A stretch of 64,000 bases of DNA from Paenibacillus sp. ACRRY (lineage in GTDB: Bacteria > Bacillota > Bacilli > Paenibacillales > Paenibacillaceae). Shown one piece after another: positions 48,444 to 57,275 of this stretch. Under the pieces are notes generated by a model. The model ran no database searches. It was not told the DNA's origin and saw only the letters and a list, made by a program, of their open reading frames with translations. The DNA lies in the NCBI RefSeq assembly GCF_022346995.1, contig NZ_JAKRNM010000006.1:62001-126000 (forward strand), written 5' to 3'. Position 1 is the stretch's first letter. Every line of letters begins with the position of its first letter. The translations under genes were made by a program, and so were the position numbers.

Positions 48444-49589
48444 ATGCCAGATAATTTGTCGGTTGTGGCATTGAGTGCTGCTAAGAATGCTCAGTCCAGA
48501 TATCGAGGGAATGATATTGCATTGATGGGTGATTCTTTAACAGGTTTATCGTTTGATGCAGCGACAACAGGTATAGGTAGTGGTGTATGGGTTCATCAAC
48601 TACTAATGCGTTCTAATGGAGCTCTGCAATATGTATATAATGCTGGTATATCTGGACAGCGTACAGATCAAATGTTAGCTCGGTTTGATACAGATATCGT
48701 CAATAAGCGTCCGTCATTATGTACGATTATGGGTGGGACAAACGATGTGAAACAGGGCATTCTTCCTGCGGTTGCTTTGGCGAATATAGAAGCAATGGTA
48801 CTCAAATGTTTCCCAGCACGTATTACACCAATTCTGGCAACGATCCCACCGTTGGATGAGGGGAAAGTGACAGAGGTACTTCAGGTGAATGCAGGTATTT
48901 ATAAGATAGCTCGCAAATATGGGTTGGATGTGTTGGATTTTTATTCTCTTCTTGTGGATCCGGCAACATCAAAATATAAAAGTGGATATTCAACAGATGG
49001 AATACACCCAGGCACTACTCCGGTTAAACTGATGGGACAATATGCTGCTGAGCAATTGCTACCCAAACTGCCAGCATTCAGAACTAATGTACCGGCAGTG
49101 AATAACGCTCCGAATAATCTTCTTAAAAACAGCTTGTTCTTAACGGATGCCAACGCAGATGGTGTGGCAGACAACTGGACGATGTATGGTACCGGTGTTG
49201 CTACATCTTCATTAACTACAGGTGATGCGACAATTAAAGGTAGCTGGATGACGATGGATAAAACAGATGCAGCGAGTACAAAAACATACTCTCAGGCGAT
49301 ATCAACAGGATTTAAAGCAGGTGACGTGATCGCTTTCACTGGGAGGGTTAAAACGACAGTGGAAGGTACTGAGATGCCTGTAACTGTACAACTAGCTTAT
49401 ACCGGAGCATCTGGAATGATGAGGCCGTTAAACAACTGGAAAACAGATAATAACGGTATTTTTTATGTGGAAGGTGTAGTCCCTACAGGAGCAACGGCTT
49501 TAACAGTTACTATGACTGCAGGAGCTGGCACAGGTAAAGCAGAGTATGCGCAGTTTGCTGTATATAATCTATCAAATGAAGTGTTTTGA
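48444..49589 (+). CDS. SGNH/GDSL-type esterase with C-terminal carbohydrate-binding-like domain
   Basis: 381 residues. Block I 'IALMGDSLTGL' (Ser near 31), block III 'IMGGTNDVKQG' and block V 'STDGIHPGT' (Asp, His near 187-190) give a full SGNH hydrolase set in residues 1-215. From about 225 a beta-sandwich ('NLLKNSLFLTDANADGVADNWTMYGTG') resembles CBM-type modules. May deacetylate or de-esterify cell-surface glycans. It lacks a signal peptide and lies before terminase, not with tail fibres, so virion incorporation or export with lysis are both possible. Confidence 0.8.
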   Translation: MPDNLSVVALSAAKNAQSRYRGNDIALMGDSLTGLSFDAATTGIGSGVWVHQLLMRSNGALQYVYNAGISGQRTDQMLARFDTDIVNKRPSLCTIMGGTNDVKQGILPAVALANIEAMVLKCFPARITPILATIPPLDEGKVTEVLQVNAGIYKIARKYGLDVLDFYSLLVDPATSKYKSGYSTDGIHPGTTPVKLMGQYAAEQLLPKLPAFRTNVPAVNNAPNNLLKNSLFLTDANADGVADNWTMYGTGVATSSLTTGDATIKGSWMTMDKTDAASTKTYSQAISTGFKAGDVIAFTGRVKTTVEGTEMPVTVQLAYTGASGMMRPLNNWKTDNNGIFYVEGVVPTGATALTVTMTAGAGTGKAEYAQFAVYNLSNEVF

Positions 49590-49673
49590 TCCACCCGTAA
49601 TCTAAACCCCAAAAGCTGCAGAGGTGACGGCGAACTAAGGTACACGGGTAAATGATGAAGAGATAAAAGGTAA

Positions 49674-49710
49674 CCCCGTTAATTCTGTCGAATAAAACAG
49701 AAAAAGGGGG
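49674..49710 (+). promoter_or_regulatory. Hairpin covering the ribosome-binding site of the proteasome-like gene
   Basis: CCCC (49674-49677) and TTCTGT (49683-49688) pair with ACAGAA (49697-49702) and GGGG (49706-49709). The last arm is the Shine-Dalgarno of the gene at 49718, so translation may be restrained by RNA structure. The rest of the 128-nt gap (ACCCGT/ACGGGT near 49594 and 49646) may fold as well. Confidence 0.4.
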
Positions 49711-49717
49711 AAGAAAA

Positions 49718-50368
49718 ATGACATTGATCAACGTTGTATATATACCAACAGGTATTGTTTTATCTGCTGATAGTAGAACGAGCGGTAATGGGTTTATCGT
49801 TTCAGACTCAACCAATAAATTATTTTTGCTTTTCAACAAGATTGGTGTTGCTACCGCAGGAGCGGCTTTGATTAATCTAAAGCCTATCGAGCACTATGTT
49901 AAGGAATTTGAAATGTTAATGTGGGAAAAACTCAGCGATGCGTCTGTAAAAGATGTTACCGATGAGCTATATGACTATTTCAAAAACATAGTTATTGGTG
50001 AACAGTATATTTTCTTCTTTGTCGCTGGGTATGAGTTTGGCACTCCAATTGTAAACAGCTTTGATACCATGGGAGAAAAGGAGATTTTTAGTCGAAACAC
50101 TGATAAAGATGACAATCTTATATATGGTGCTGCTTGGCAAGGGGATACTGAAATAGTTAACAGACTAAGATCTGAGAACCATATGCCTTTATATATAGCT
50201 ATGAACGTTCAAGACGCTATCGATTATTCTCGACATCTTATTAGAACTACTATTGATCAGCTGCGATTTGAACCCCGCTTCCCTACAGTTGGCGGTGAAA
50301 TAGAGACGATTTTAGTACAGCCAACAGGTGGGGGATATATCTACAAAAAGGGACTGACTTATAAGTAA
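49718..50368 (+). CDS. Proteasome beta / HslV-like Ntn hydrolase
   Basis: 216 residues. After removal of Met1 the chain begins Thr-Leu-Ile. Counting from that Thr, Asp17 ('SADSR'), Lys33 ('STNKLF') and Gly47 ('ATAGAA') fall exactly at the canonical catalytic positions of proteasome beta subunits; Arg19 is also kept. 'FFVAGYEFGTP' and 'YGAAWQGD' correspond to later conserved strands, and 'VGGEIETILV' to the C-terminal strand, although the usual Asp166/Ser169 pair is not evident. No ATPase (HslU, Mpa, ClpX type) is adjacent. It stands between the SGNH hydrolase and terminase. Could process virion or host proteins. ATG 49718 after aaaaaggggga. Confidence 0.72.
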   Translation: MTLINVVYIPTGIVLSADSRTSGNGFIVSDSTNKLFLLFNKIGVATAGAALINLKPIEHYVKEFEMLMWEKLSDASVKDVTDELYDYFKNIVIGEQYIFFFVAGYEFGTPIVNSFDTMGEKEIFSRNTDKDDNLIYGAAWQGDTEIVNRLRSENHMPLYIAMNVQDAIDYSRHLIRTTIDQLRFEPRFPTVGGEIETILVQPTGGGYIYKKGLTYK

Positions 50369-50408
50369 TTGTTCGTGTAATTTAATATAAGGCGGTGGGT
50401 GATATGAC

Positions 50409-50852
50409 ATGAGTCTAAGTGAACAACAGAAAAGATTCGCTGATTATTACATTGAAACTGGTAACGCAACGCAAAGTTATCACAATGCAGGATACAAAGC
50501 TAAAGGTAAATCAGCTGAAGTTAATGCTTCTAGACTGCTAGCGAATGCTAAGGTTAGACAGTATGTTGATGAATTGATAGCAAAAAAGGACGCAAAACGT
50601 ATCGCAAAGCAAGATGAAGTGCTTGAATTTCTCACTAATGTGCTAAGGGGAGAAGTGAAGGAACAGTTCCCGTTAGGCATGGGTATGGGCGAACAATCGC
50701 TCGTGAAGAAAGAACTCGATGGCAAGGATCGCATCAAAGCGGCCGAACTATTGGGTAAACGTTATGCACTGTGGACAGACAAACAGCAGCTTGAAGGCAA
50801 TGTGGGTGTGCAGATAATCGATGATTTGGGTGATGCCGATGTTGAAGGTTAG
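50409..50852 (+). CDS. terS: Phage terminase small subunit
   Basis: 147 residues. 'LSEQQKRFADYYIETGNATQSYHNAGYKAKGKSAEVNASRLLAN' is the Terminase_2 (TerS) pattern. Binds the pac/cos site and regulates TerL. Just upstream of the large subunit, with a small overlap. Confidence 0.93.
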   Translation: MSLSEQQKRFADYYIETGNATQSYHNAGYKAKGKSAEVNASRLLANAKVRQYVDELIAKKDAKRIAKQDEVLEFLTNVLRGEVKEQFPLGMGMGEQSLVKKELDGKDRIKAAELLGKRYALWTDKQQLEGNVGVQIIDDLGDADVEG

Positions 50853-52092
50853 GCTTTCTGAGAAGGTTACGCCACACTTTCACGACTTCTGGCGTGTATC
50901 CAATTCACATAGATATCTGAAACACGTACTCAAAGGTGGTCGTGCTTCTGGTAAGTCGGCACACATTGGTCTTAAGATTATTAAAGACATGATGAAATAC
51001 CCAGTCACCACATTATGTGTCCGTAAAGTAGCTCGCACGCTTGAAGAGAGCGTGTTTGAGCAACTTAAAGAGGCAATCGAGATACTTGGTGTGGGACAAT
51101 ACTGGAAAGTGGTTAAAAGCCCGTTGCAGTTGGTCTACATTCCACATGGAAATAAGATCATTTTTCGTGGTGCAGATGATCCTGCTAAGATCAAGTCCAT
51201 TAAGATGTCCAAGTTCCCTATCGCATTTCTATGGATAGAGGAAATGGCAGAGTTTAAAACCGAAGACGAGATATCGACTATCGAGAAATCCATTTTACGT
51301 GCGGATTTAGGCGATGGTCTTTTTTATGCATTCTATTACTCATACAATCCTCCAAAGCGTAAGCAGTCATGGGTGAACAAGCTTTATGAATCACACATTA
51401 TCCCGAATAACACGTACGTTCATCACTCAACCTACCTTAATAACCCTTACTTATCAAAGGAGAGTATAGAAGAGGCTGAGGAACTGAAACGAACACGACT
51501 ACAACGGTATGAATGGGAATATCTCGGCAAGGCGATAGGTAGTGGTGTTGTTCCATTCGATAATTTGAACTTCCGGAAGATTACTGATGAGGAAATTAAG
51601 TCATTCGATAACATCCGGCAAGGCAATGACTGGGGTTATGGTGTCGATCCAGTAGCGTTCGTCCGCTGGCACTATGATAAGACTCGCCGCAAGATATACG
51701 CCTTGGATGAGGTATACGGCGTTAAGCTATCAAACCGTGAGTTGGCTGAGAGGATTAAGAAGAAAGGTTACCACACTCAGATAACCATTGCTGATAGTGC
51801 TGAGCCTAAATCAGTTGATGAAATGCGTACGCAGCTTCAATGCAGGTTTAAGGGAGCGAAGAAAGGCCCTAACTCAGTAGAGTATGGCGAGAAGTGGTTG
51901 GATGACCTGGAAGAGATCGTTATTGATCCAGCACGTACACCGAACATCGCTCGAGAGTTTGAGAACATTGATTACCAGACGGACTCGGATGGGAATCCGA
52001 GGGCTAGATTGGACGACAAGGACAATCATACAATCGATGCCACACGGTATGCATTTGAAGATGATATGAGAGGTCCAACATTCGAATTCTAG
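50839..52092 (+). CDS. terL: Phage terminase large subunit (PBSX/SPP1 type)
   Basis: About 417 residues. Walker A-type 'LKGGRASGKSAHIGLKIIKDM' near residue 30, 'IAFLWIEEMAEF' (Walker B) near 135, nuclease region 'WGYGVDPVAFVRWHYD' and 'IADSAEPKSVDEM' with 'DDKDNHTIDATRYAFED' at the end. ATP-driven packaging motor and nuclease. ATG 50839 is chosen, about 5 nt after gggtga; ATG 50821 and 50833 are in frame too. Confidence 0.93.
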   Translation: MLKVRLSEKVTPHFHDFWRVSNSHRYLKHVLKGGRASGKSAHIGLKIIKDMMKYPVTTLCVRKVARTLEESVFEQLKEAIEILGVGQYWKVVKSPLQLVYIPHGNKIIFRGADDPAKIKSIKMSKFPIAFLWIEEMAEFKTEDEISTIEKSILRADLGDGLFYAFYYSYNPPKRKQSWVNKLYESHIIPNNTYVHHSTYLNNPYLSKESIEEAEELKRTRLQRYEWEYLGKAIGSGVVPFDNLNFRKITDEEIKSFDNIRQGNDWGYGVDPVAFVRWHYDKTRRKIYALDEVYGVKLSNRELAERIKKKGYHTQITIADSAEPKSVDEMRTQLQCRFKGAKKGPNSVEYGEKWLDDLEEIVIDPARTPNIAREFENIDYQTDSDGNPRARLDDKDNHTIDATRYAFEDDMRGPTFEF

Positions 52093-52269
52093 TGATTTTT
52101 ATGTAGGATAATGCAAATTGTCGAACCTATCAAACCGCCTATTTACCGCAAAGCCTTGATGCATAAGGGTTTGTTAAGGGTGTAAAGGTCTAGTACATGA
52201 CTACCAAATGTAGGTTTTGTGCAAGAGTCTACACGTTAATGCGTTAAAGACAAGCGAAAGGAGGTACAT

Positions 52270-53760
52270 ATGAGTACACTGAGTGAGATACTTCGGAACC
52301 TTGATGAAAACTCGCCTATGACTAATAAAGAAATAGCTATTGAGCAAATGAACACGTTCAAGGGTACGGATAAATACAAGTGGATGCTTGAAGGGCAAGC
52401 GTACTACCGTAATCAAACTAAGATCTTGGATCATAAGCGTATGGTTATTGGTGAAGGTGGTGCACTGCAGGAAGCAACAAACCTTGCCAACAATAAACTT
52501 GTACATGGTTTCATCCGGAAGCTGGTTGATCAAAAGACCGGCTATTTGCTGTCTAAGCCTTTCAGTATCCAAACGGATGGTCCGGACGCTTACAAGGACT
52601 ATCTACATGATATATTCGGCAAGCAATTTCAACGGCAGCTGAAGAACCTTGGCAAAGAATCAATCAACAAGGGAATCGGCTGGCTCCAAGTTTACTATGA
52701 TGAGAATGGCGAACTGTCGTTCAAAATCATCCCTTCAGAAGAAATAGTTCCATTATGGAAAGATAACGCCCATACAGAATTGGATGCGATTGTTCGTTTC
52801 TACAAGCAAGAAAGGTATGAGGCTAAGAAGAAGGTTACTGTAACGATAATTGAATTCTGGGACACTAACGGCGTACTAAGGTTCACGCAAGATGGTGTAA
52901 CTACATCTGAAAGGGTTGCGGATGGCGAACCAGGCTATCATTTTTTTGTAGTTAAGCCAGGATTAGACGAAACCGGAGCTGAAACGTTGATCGAGGGAGG
53001 TATGAACTGGGAGAAGGTGCCCTTCATCCCGTTTAAGTACAACGATGAGGAAATGCCACTTGTGGAAATGCTTAAGTCGCTTGTGGATGACTATGATAGT
53101 CGGATGTCGGATAACTCAAACAATCTACAGGACTTACCGAACAGCATGTACATCGTCAAAGACTATGATGGAGTAGACCTTGGTGAATTGAGACAAAACA
53201 TGACTCAGTTCAGAACGATTAAGGTATCTGGAACGGGTGGTGTAGAAACTATCAGCCTTGAAATCAACACTGAGGCATTCACCACACACATGGACAGGCT
53301 GCGTAAGGCTATTTATGAGTTTGGTAGAGGTGTTGATACCCAAGCCGATAAATTCGGTAATAGCCCATCAGGAATCGCTCTACGCTTCTTATACAGCGAC
53401 TTGGATATGGACGCTAACATCATTGAGACAGAGTTCCAGGCAAGCCTTGAACAGCTTCTGTGGTTCGTAGATCAGCATTTGTACAACACAACTAATGCTG
53501 ATTACTCAGATATTGACGTAACGTTCCTGTTTAACCGGGATATCGTCATCAATGAAACTGAGGCTATCAACAATGTTAAAAACAGTATCGGTATCCTGTC
53601 CGATGAAACGAACATTGCAAACCATCCATGGACTGGTGATGTTCAGGAAGAGAAGGAACGCAAGGAAAAAGAACAAAAAACAGCCATGGAGCAATTCGCT
53701 TCAGGTCAATATACGTTTGGTCAGGAACAAGCTAATCCAGGCGGTGGTGAGGATGAATGA
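52270..53760 (+). CDS. Phage portal protein (SPP1 Gp6 family)
   Basis: 496 residues. 'YRNQTKILDHKRMV', 'NNKLVHGFIRKLVDQKTGYLLSKPF' and 'SRMSDNSNNLQDLPNSMYIVKDYDG' are portal signatures of the Phage_prot_Gp6 family; a charged C-terminus follows. Dodecameric DNA entry ring. ATG 52270 after aaaggaggtacat. The 177-nt gap before it has only a 24-codon frame that I do not support. Confidence 0.93.
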   Translation: MSTLSEILRNLDENSPMTNKEIAIEQMNTFKGTDKYKWMLEGQAYYRNQTKILDHKRMVIGEGGALQEATNLANNKLVHGFIRKLVDQKTGYLLSKPFSIQTDGPDAYKDYLHDIFGKQFQRQLKNLGKESINKGIGWLQVYYDENGELSFKIIPSEEIVPLWKDNAHTELDAIVRFYKQERYEAKKKVTVTIIEFWDTNGVLRFTQDGVTTSERVADGEPGYHFFVVKPGLDETGAETLIEGGMNWEKVPFIPFKYNDEEMPLVEMLKSLVDDYDSRMSDNSNNLQDLPNSMYIVKDYDGVDLGELRQNMTQFRTIKVSGTGGVETISLEINTEAFTTHMDRLRKAIYEFGRGVDTQADKFGNSPSGIALRFLYSDLDMDANIIETEFQASLEQLLWFVDQHLYNTTNADYSDIDVTFLFNRDIVINETEAINNVKNSIGILSDETNIANHPWTGDVQEEKERKEKEQKTAMEQFASGQYTFGQEQANPGGGEDE

Positions 53761-54875
53761 AATCAGAAGCCTACTGGGAGAAGCGAACTGAGCAAACGGT
53801 AAACCATCAATATGCTAAAGCAGATGGGTATCAAGCCAGAATAGCACGTGAGTATGAGTTTGCAACTAAATCAATGCTCAAGGATCTGCGCGAGTGGTAT
53901 TACCGGTTCGCCAAGAATAATGAAGTCTCATATGCAGAAGGCCAAAAGCTGCTTAACTCAGACGAATTAAAAGAGTTTAAGATGACTCTTCAAGAGTTTA
54001 CAGCAATGGCTAAGGGCAATCTTGATGGCACTTGGACGAAACAACTGGACAATGTGTACATCAAAACGCGTATAACCCGGATAGAAGCCCTTTTGATACA
54101 GCTTCAACAACAGATAGAGGTATTAGCTGCAAACCAGCAAACGGGCTATGGAGTGCTTCTCCACAACATATACACAGACACCTATTACCGTAATATCTTC
54201 GAAATCCACAAAGGGTTAGGCGTAGGATTGTCTTTTGCACAAGTGGATACAGCAGCGGTCCAACGAATAATCGCTATGCCTTGGTTGGGTAAAAACTACA
54301 GCTCACGAATTTGGGATGATCGGGACAAGCTTGTTAGGGAGATTCAACGAACACTTTCCCAAGCGATTATTCGCGGTGATGGCATAGAGGAAATGACACG
54401 AGTTATTTCTGCACGAATGGAAGTTGGGAGAAGCGCAGCAGAGCGCTTGATCCGCACTGAGAGTGCACATGTGATTGAAGAAGCTTCATTTGACGGGTAC
54501 AAAGCGAGTGGATTGGTAGAGAAGTATAAGATACTTGCTACTCTGGATAAACGGACATCTGATATCTGCCAAGGCATGGATGGGAAAGTATTCCCGCTGA
54601 GTGAGAAGAAAGTAAATGTCACGTATCCACCGTTCCACGCCAACTGCAGAACGACAACCACGGTATTCTTTGAAGATGACCCAATCAACACAAAGGTTGC
54701 ACGAAATGCAAGCGGCAAAACGATTACGGTCCCAGGATCGATGACATATGCTGAGTGGAAGAAAGAATATGGTGTTGAGATAAAAGAGGTCGAAGCCGTT
54801 GCTAAGAAAAGCAGAGGTAAAGCATCACAGTCGGGCCGTCAGTTGGAATTTACCGAGTATGACATTATCGACTAG
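53757..54875 (+). CDS. Minor head protein (SPP1 Gp7 / Mu F-like)
   Basis: 372 residues. The C-terminal Mu-F domain is clear: 'RLIRTESAHVIEEASFDGYKASGLVEKYKILATLDKRTSDICQGMDGKVF' (about 235-285) and 'YPPFHANCRTTT'. Head morphogenesis and DNA ejection. Overlaps the portal stop (ATGA). Confidence 0.92.
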   Translation: MKSEAYWEKRTEQTVNHQYAKADGYQARIAREYEFATKSMLKDLREWYYRFAKNNEVSYAEGQKLLNSDELKEFKMTLQEFTAMAKGNLDGTWTKQLDNVYIKTRITRIEALLIQLQQQIEVLAANQQTGYGVLLHNIYTDTYYRNIFEIHKGLGVGLSFAQVDTAAVQRIIAMPWLGKNYSSRIWDDRDKLVREIQRTLSQAIIRGDGIEEMTRVISARMEVGRSAAERLIRTESAHVIEEASFDGYKASGLVEKYKILATLDKRTSDICQGMDGKVFPLSEKKVNVTYPPFHANCRTTTTVFFEDDPINTKVARNASGKTITVPGSMTYAEWKKEYGVEIKEVEAVAKKSRGKASQSGRQLEFTEYDIID

Positions 54876-54887
54876 GGAGGGAGCATG

Positions 54888-55157
54888 ATGGGCGTTAAAC
54901 GGTATGAAAAGCGTGTGCCTGTGGATGCAATCCAGTTTGAAGGTATGGATCCCAATCACATTAACGAGATTATCTCTTTTGTTCAGGTACCGGTGATGAT
55001 GGACTTTACTGGTGGTCTTAACTTAAGAGTGATTAAAAGCCAATTGGATGTATTGGTTGTACCTGTTGGTGATTATATCGTTAAGGATGCTACCGGGAAA
55101 CAGTTGATTTATATGAAGAAGGCAGCATTTGAAGCAGAATACGAATTGGTTGGATAA
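54888..55157 (+). CDS. Hypothetical phage protein
   Basis: About 89 residues. 'KRVPVDAIQFEGMDPNHINEIISFV' and 'LDVLVVPVGDYIVKDATGKQLIYMKKAAFEAEYELV', a pattern common in small phage proteins found between head genes. ATG 54888 is 7 nt after gggaggga; ATG 54885 is an alternative. Confidence 0.65.
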   Translation: MGVKRYEKRVPVDAIQFEGMDPNHINEIISFVQVPVMMDFTGGLNLRVIKSQLDVLVVPVGDYIVKDATGKQLIYMKKAAFEAEYELVG

Positions 55158-55160
55158 CTG

Positions 55161-55190
55161 GGCTGTGGCTGAAACGTCATAGCCTTTTAT
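55161..55190 (+). terminator. Hairpin with T-run inside the head operon
   Basis: GGCTGTGG (55161-55168) and TCATAGCC (55177-55184) pair with G-U pairs, 8-nt loop, then ttttatt. A possible partial terminator between the minor head genes and the scaffold gene. Confidence 0.55.
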
Positions 55191-55283
55191 TATGCCGTCC
55201 TTTTGGTATTGCGGACGTTAAAGAACAAGACATCACCGGACGCGACCGGGTTAACAAGCGAAGATGAAATGGAGGATAACAAC

Positions 55284-55892
55284 GTGAATAAAGAACAATT
55301 TATCGCACTTGGATTGAGTGAGGATTTGGCTGAAAAGGCCGCTACAGCTTCAGCAGATGAGTTGAAAGGGTTTGTGCCCAAAGCTCGGTTTGATGAGGTG
55401 AACGAGGCAAAGAAGCAGGCTGAGAAGGGAATCGCTGACCGTGACAAGCAGATTGAGGAACTTGGCAAGACTGCAGGATTGGGTGAGGATCTAAAAAAAC
55501 AAATTGATGCATTGCAGACTGAGAACCAGACAGCCAAAGAGAAATACGAGGCTGACATGAAAGAGTTACGTCTTAACACCGCATTGAAACTGTCCTTGAG
55601 CGGTCAGGTACACGATCCGGATATCGTGGCAGGGCTGTTGGACAAAACGAAAATTGAATTGAATGAGGATGGCTCTGTAAAGGGTGGACTCGAAGAACAA
55701 GTAAATGGCCTGCGTGATAGCAAGGCTTTTTTGTTTGTTCAAAAAGAAGAAACAGCACCTACAGCGCCATTGTTCAAAGGAATCAAGCCGCCTGATGCTG
55801 GCGGTGGTGGTAATCCACCTGCAGATCCGAAGGGTTACGATGCCGGTAAATCATTAGCAGAACAAAGAAACCAGGGAGGAAGTGGCAAGTAA
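55284..55892 (+). CDS. Phage scaffolding protein (GP20-type)
   Basis: 202 residues from GTG 55284, which follows ggaggataacaac. Coiled coil ('AKKQAEKGIADRDKQIEELGKTAGLGEDLKKQIDALQTENQTAKEKYEADMKELRLN', about 35-92), 'ALKLSLSGQVHDPDIVAGLLDKTKI' and a Gly/Pro-rich tail. Scaffold for procapsid assembly. A longer frame upstream lacks an RBS. Confidence 0.85.
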   Translation: MNKEQFIALGLSEDLAEKAATASADELKGFVPKARFDEVNEAKKQAEKGIADRDKQIEELGKTAGLGEDLKKQIDALQTENQTAKEKYEADMKELRLNTALKLSLSGQVHDPDIVAGLLDKTKIELNEDGSVKGGLEEQVNGLRDSKAFLFVQKEETAPTAPLFKGIKPPDAGGGGNPPADPKGYDAGKSLAEQRNQGGSGK

Positions 55893-56248
55893 TGAACTTG
55901 AATCCACGAGTAAAAGAGTACGGTTCTCAGAAGGAAATTCTGTATACAGTCAAAGGTTCGATTGAAAAGGTTGGCGGTTTGACACTTGATGGTACAAAGT
56001 TTGCGGTTAACACATTGATTCCTGCAGGTACAGCGGTGAGTATCCAAGCAAATGGACTCGCAAAGCCATGGGCTGATGCTGACACAGGTACACCATACCT
56101 GACTAACCACGATGTGTTTACTGCTGATGTTACAACAGTCAATGTTATTGTCGGTGCATGGGCTGAGGCTCTTGTTGTTGAAAGCAAACTGACGGGTGTG
56201 ACTGCAGCATTTAAAACAGCTGCTGGCGCGCGTTACCGTTTCTACTAA
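55892..56248 (+). CDS. Head decoration / head fibre-type protein
   Basis: 118 residues, beta-rich: 'KGSIEKVGGLTLDGTKFAVNTLIPAGTAVSIQ', 'YLTNHDVFTADVTTVNVIVGAWAEALVVESKL'. Its place between scaffold and major capsid genes fits a decoration protein. Start overlaps the scaffold stop (TAATG). Confidence 0.72.
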   Translation: MNLNPRVKEYGSQKEILYTVKGSIEKVGGLTLDGTKFAVNTLIPAGTAVSIQANGLAKPWADADTGTPYLTNHDVFTADVTTVNVIVGAWAEALVVESKLTGVTAAFKTAAGARYRFY

Positions 56249-56273
56249 TTAGAAAAAGGAAGGTGTATAAATA

Positions 56274-57263
56274 ATGGGAATTCTTTCTCTTGATCAATTT
56301 AAACAACCAACATTTTTGGGGTATGTCGAAAATCGACTGCCAACTAAAACATATCTGCTGAAAGCAATCAGTGAAACAGATACTTCTTATGATCTAACTT
56401 TCGACTATGATGTTTTCACTCAAACATACGCTCCAAGTGCTGCTTTGACTGGATGGAATTCCGGAGCGCCTTTGCGTGACAAAGAAGGATTCAAAACGCT
56501 GACACAAGAAGTCGCTAAGATCCAACATGGTATCCGTATTGATGAGCGTGAACAACTGAAGTTCACAAATCCGCGGGTACAAGCTGAGCGGGATCGTGCA
56601 ATCCAACGTGTATATGATCAAACGGACCGCCTCATTGAAGGTGTTAACGACACAGAAGAGTGGTTGCGTGCTCAAGCAGTATACTTGGGTGCTATTTCAT
56701 ACGATGCGAACAATGTAAAAATCAATGTGGACTTTCAATTGCCACCTATCGTTACTCCAACAGATTCATGGAGTGATCGTGTGGACTCTGTGCCTCTTGA
56801 CGACCTGCGTGCAATTATTCAAGCATACAAAGATGCTAACGGCGGCGAGGCACCTGAATACATCGATTTGTCAGGTGTGGTGCTGCAAGATATCATCATG
56901 AACCAACAACTGAGAAGTGCGATCTATGGCATCAACAGCCAAATGATTCCTACTCGGTCCCAAGTTGAAAGCATTATTGCTCAGGTGGCTGATGCTCCTG
57001 TTAAGATCCGTGTAAATGATAACCAAATCTCTCTCAACGGTGCTCCTGCATCTCGTTTGTTGCCAGTGCGTACAGTTGCGGTGCTTGGTAGCCAACCGGT
57101 TATCACTGTTGAAGGCCCTACTGTTGAAAAAGGATTCGAACCAGGTATCTACGTGTTGACTAAAGAGGATATGGGTCCACCACCACAAGATGAAATCTAT
57201 GTTGGTAAGTCTGCATTTGTCGGCATCAAGAAGCCATCCCAAATCCACCGTCTGTCGGTGTAA
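56274..57263 (+). CDS. Major capsid protein (phage capsid E family)
   Basis: 329 residues. 'LDQFKQPTFLGYVENRLPTKTYLLKAI', 'DREGFKTL'-like entry (here DKEGFKTLTQEVAKIQHGIRIDER) and 'NDTEEWLRAQAVYLGAISYDANNVKINVDF' are typical of the capsid-E family of PBSX/SPP1-like heads. Codon use is more biased than in neighbours, as expected for an abundant virion protein. ATG 56274 after aaggaaggtgtataaat. Confidence 0.9.
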   Translation: MGILSLDQFKQPTFLGYVENRLPTKTYLLKAISETDTSYDLTFDYDVFTQTYAPSAALTGWNSGAPLRDKEGFKTLTQEVAKIQHGIRIDEREQLKFTNPRVQAERDRAIQRVYDQTDRLIEGVNDTEEWLRAQAVYLGAISYDANNVKINVDFQLPPIVTPTDSWSDRVDSVPLDDLRAIIQAYKDANGGEAPEYIDLSGVVLQDIIMNQQLRSAIYGINSQMIPTRSQVESIIAQVADAPVKIRVNDNQISLNGAPASRLLPVRTVAVLGSQPVITVEGPTVEKGFEPGIYVLTKEDMGPPPQDEIYVGKSAFVGIKKPSQIHRLSV

Positions 57264-57275
57264 GGAGGAAACAAC

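Noticed and set aside
52111..52185. 24-codon frame between terL and the portal gene
   Set aside because: Too short and weak RBS (taggata); no recognisable product, though such gaps sometimes hold small phage genes.
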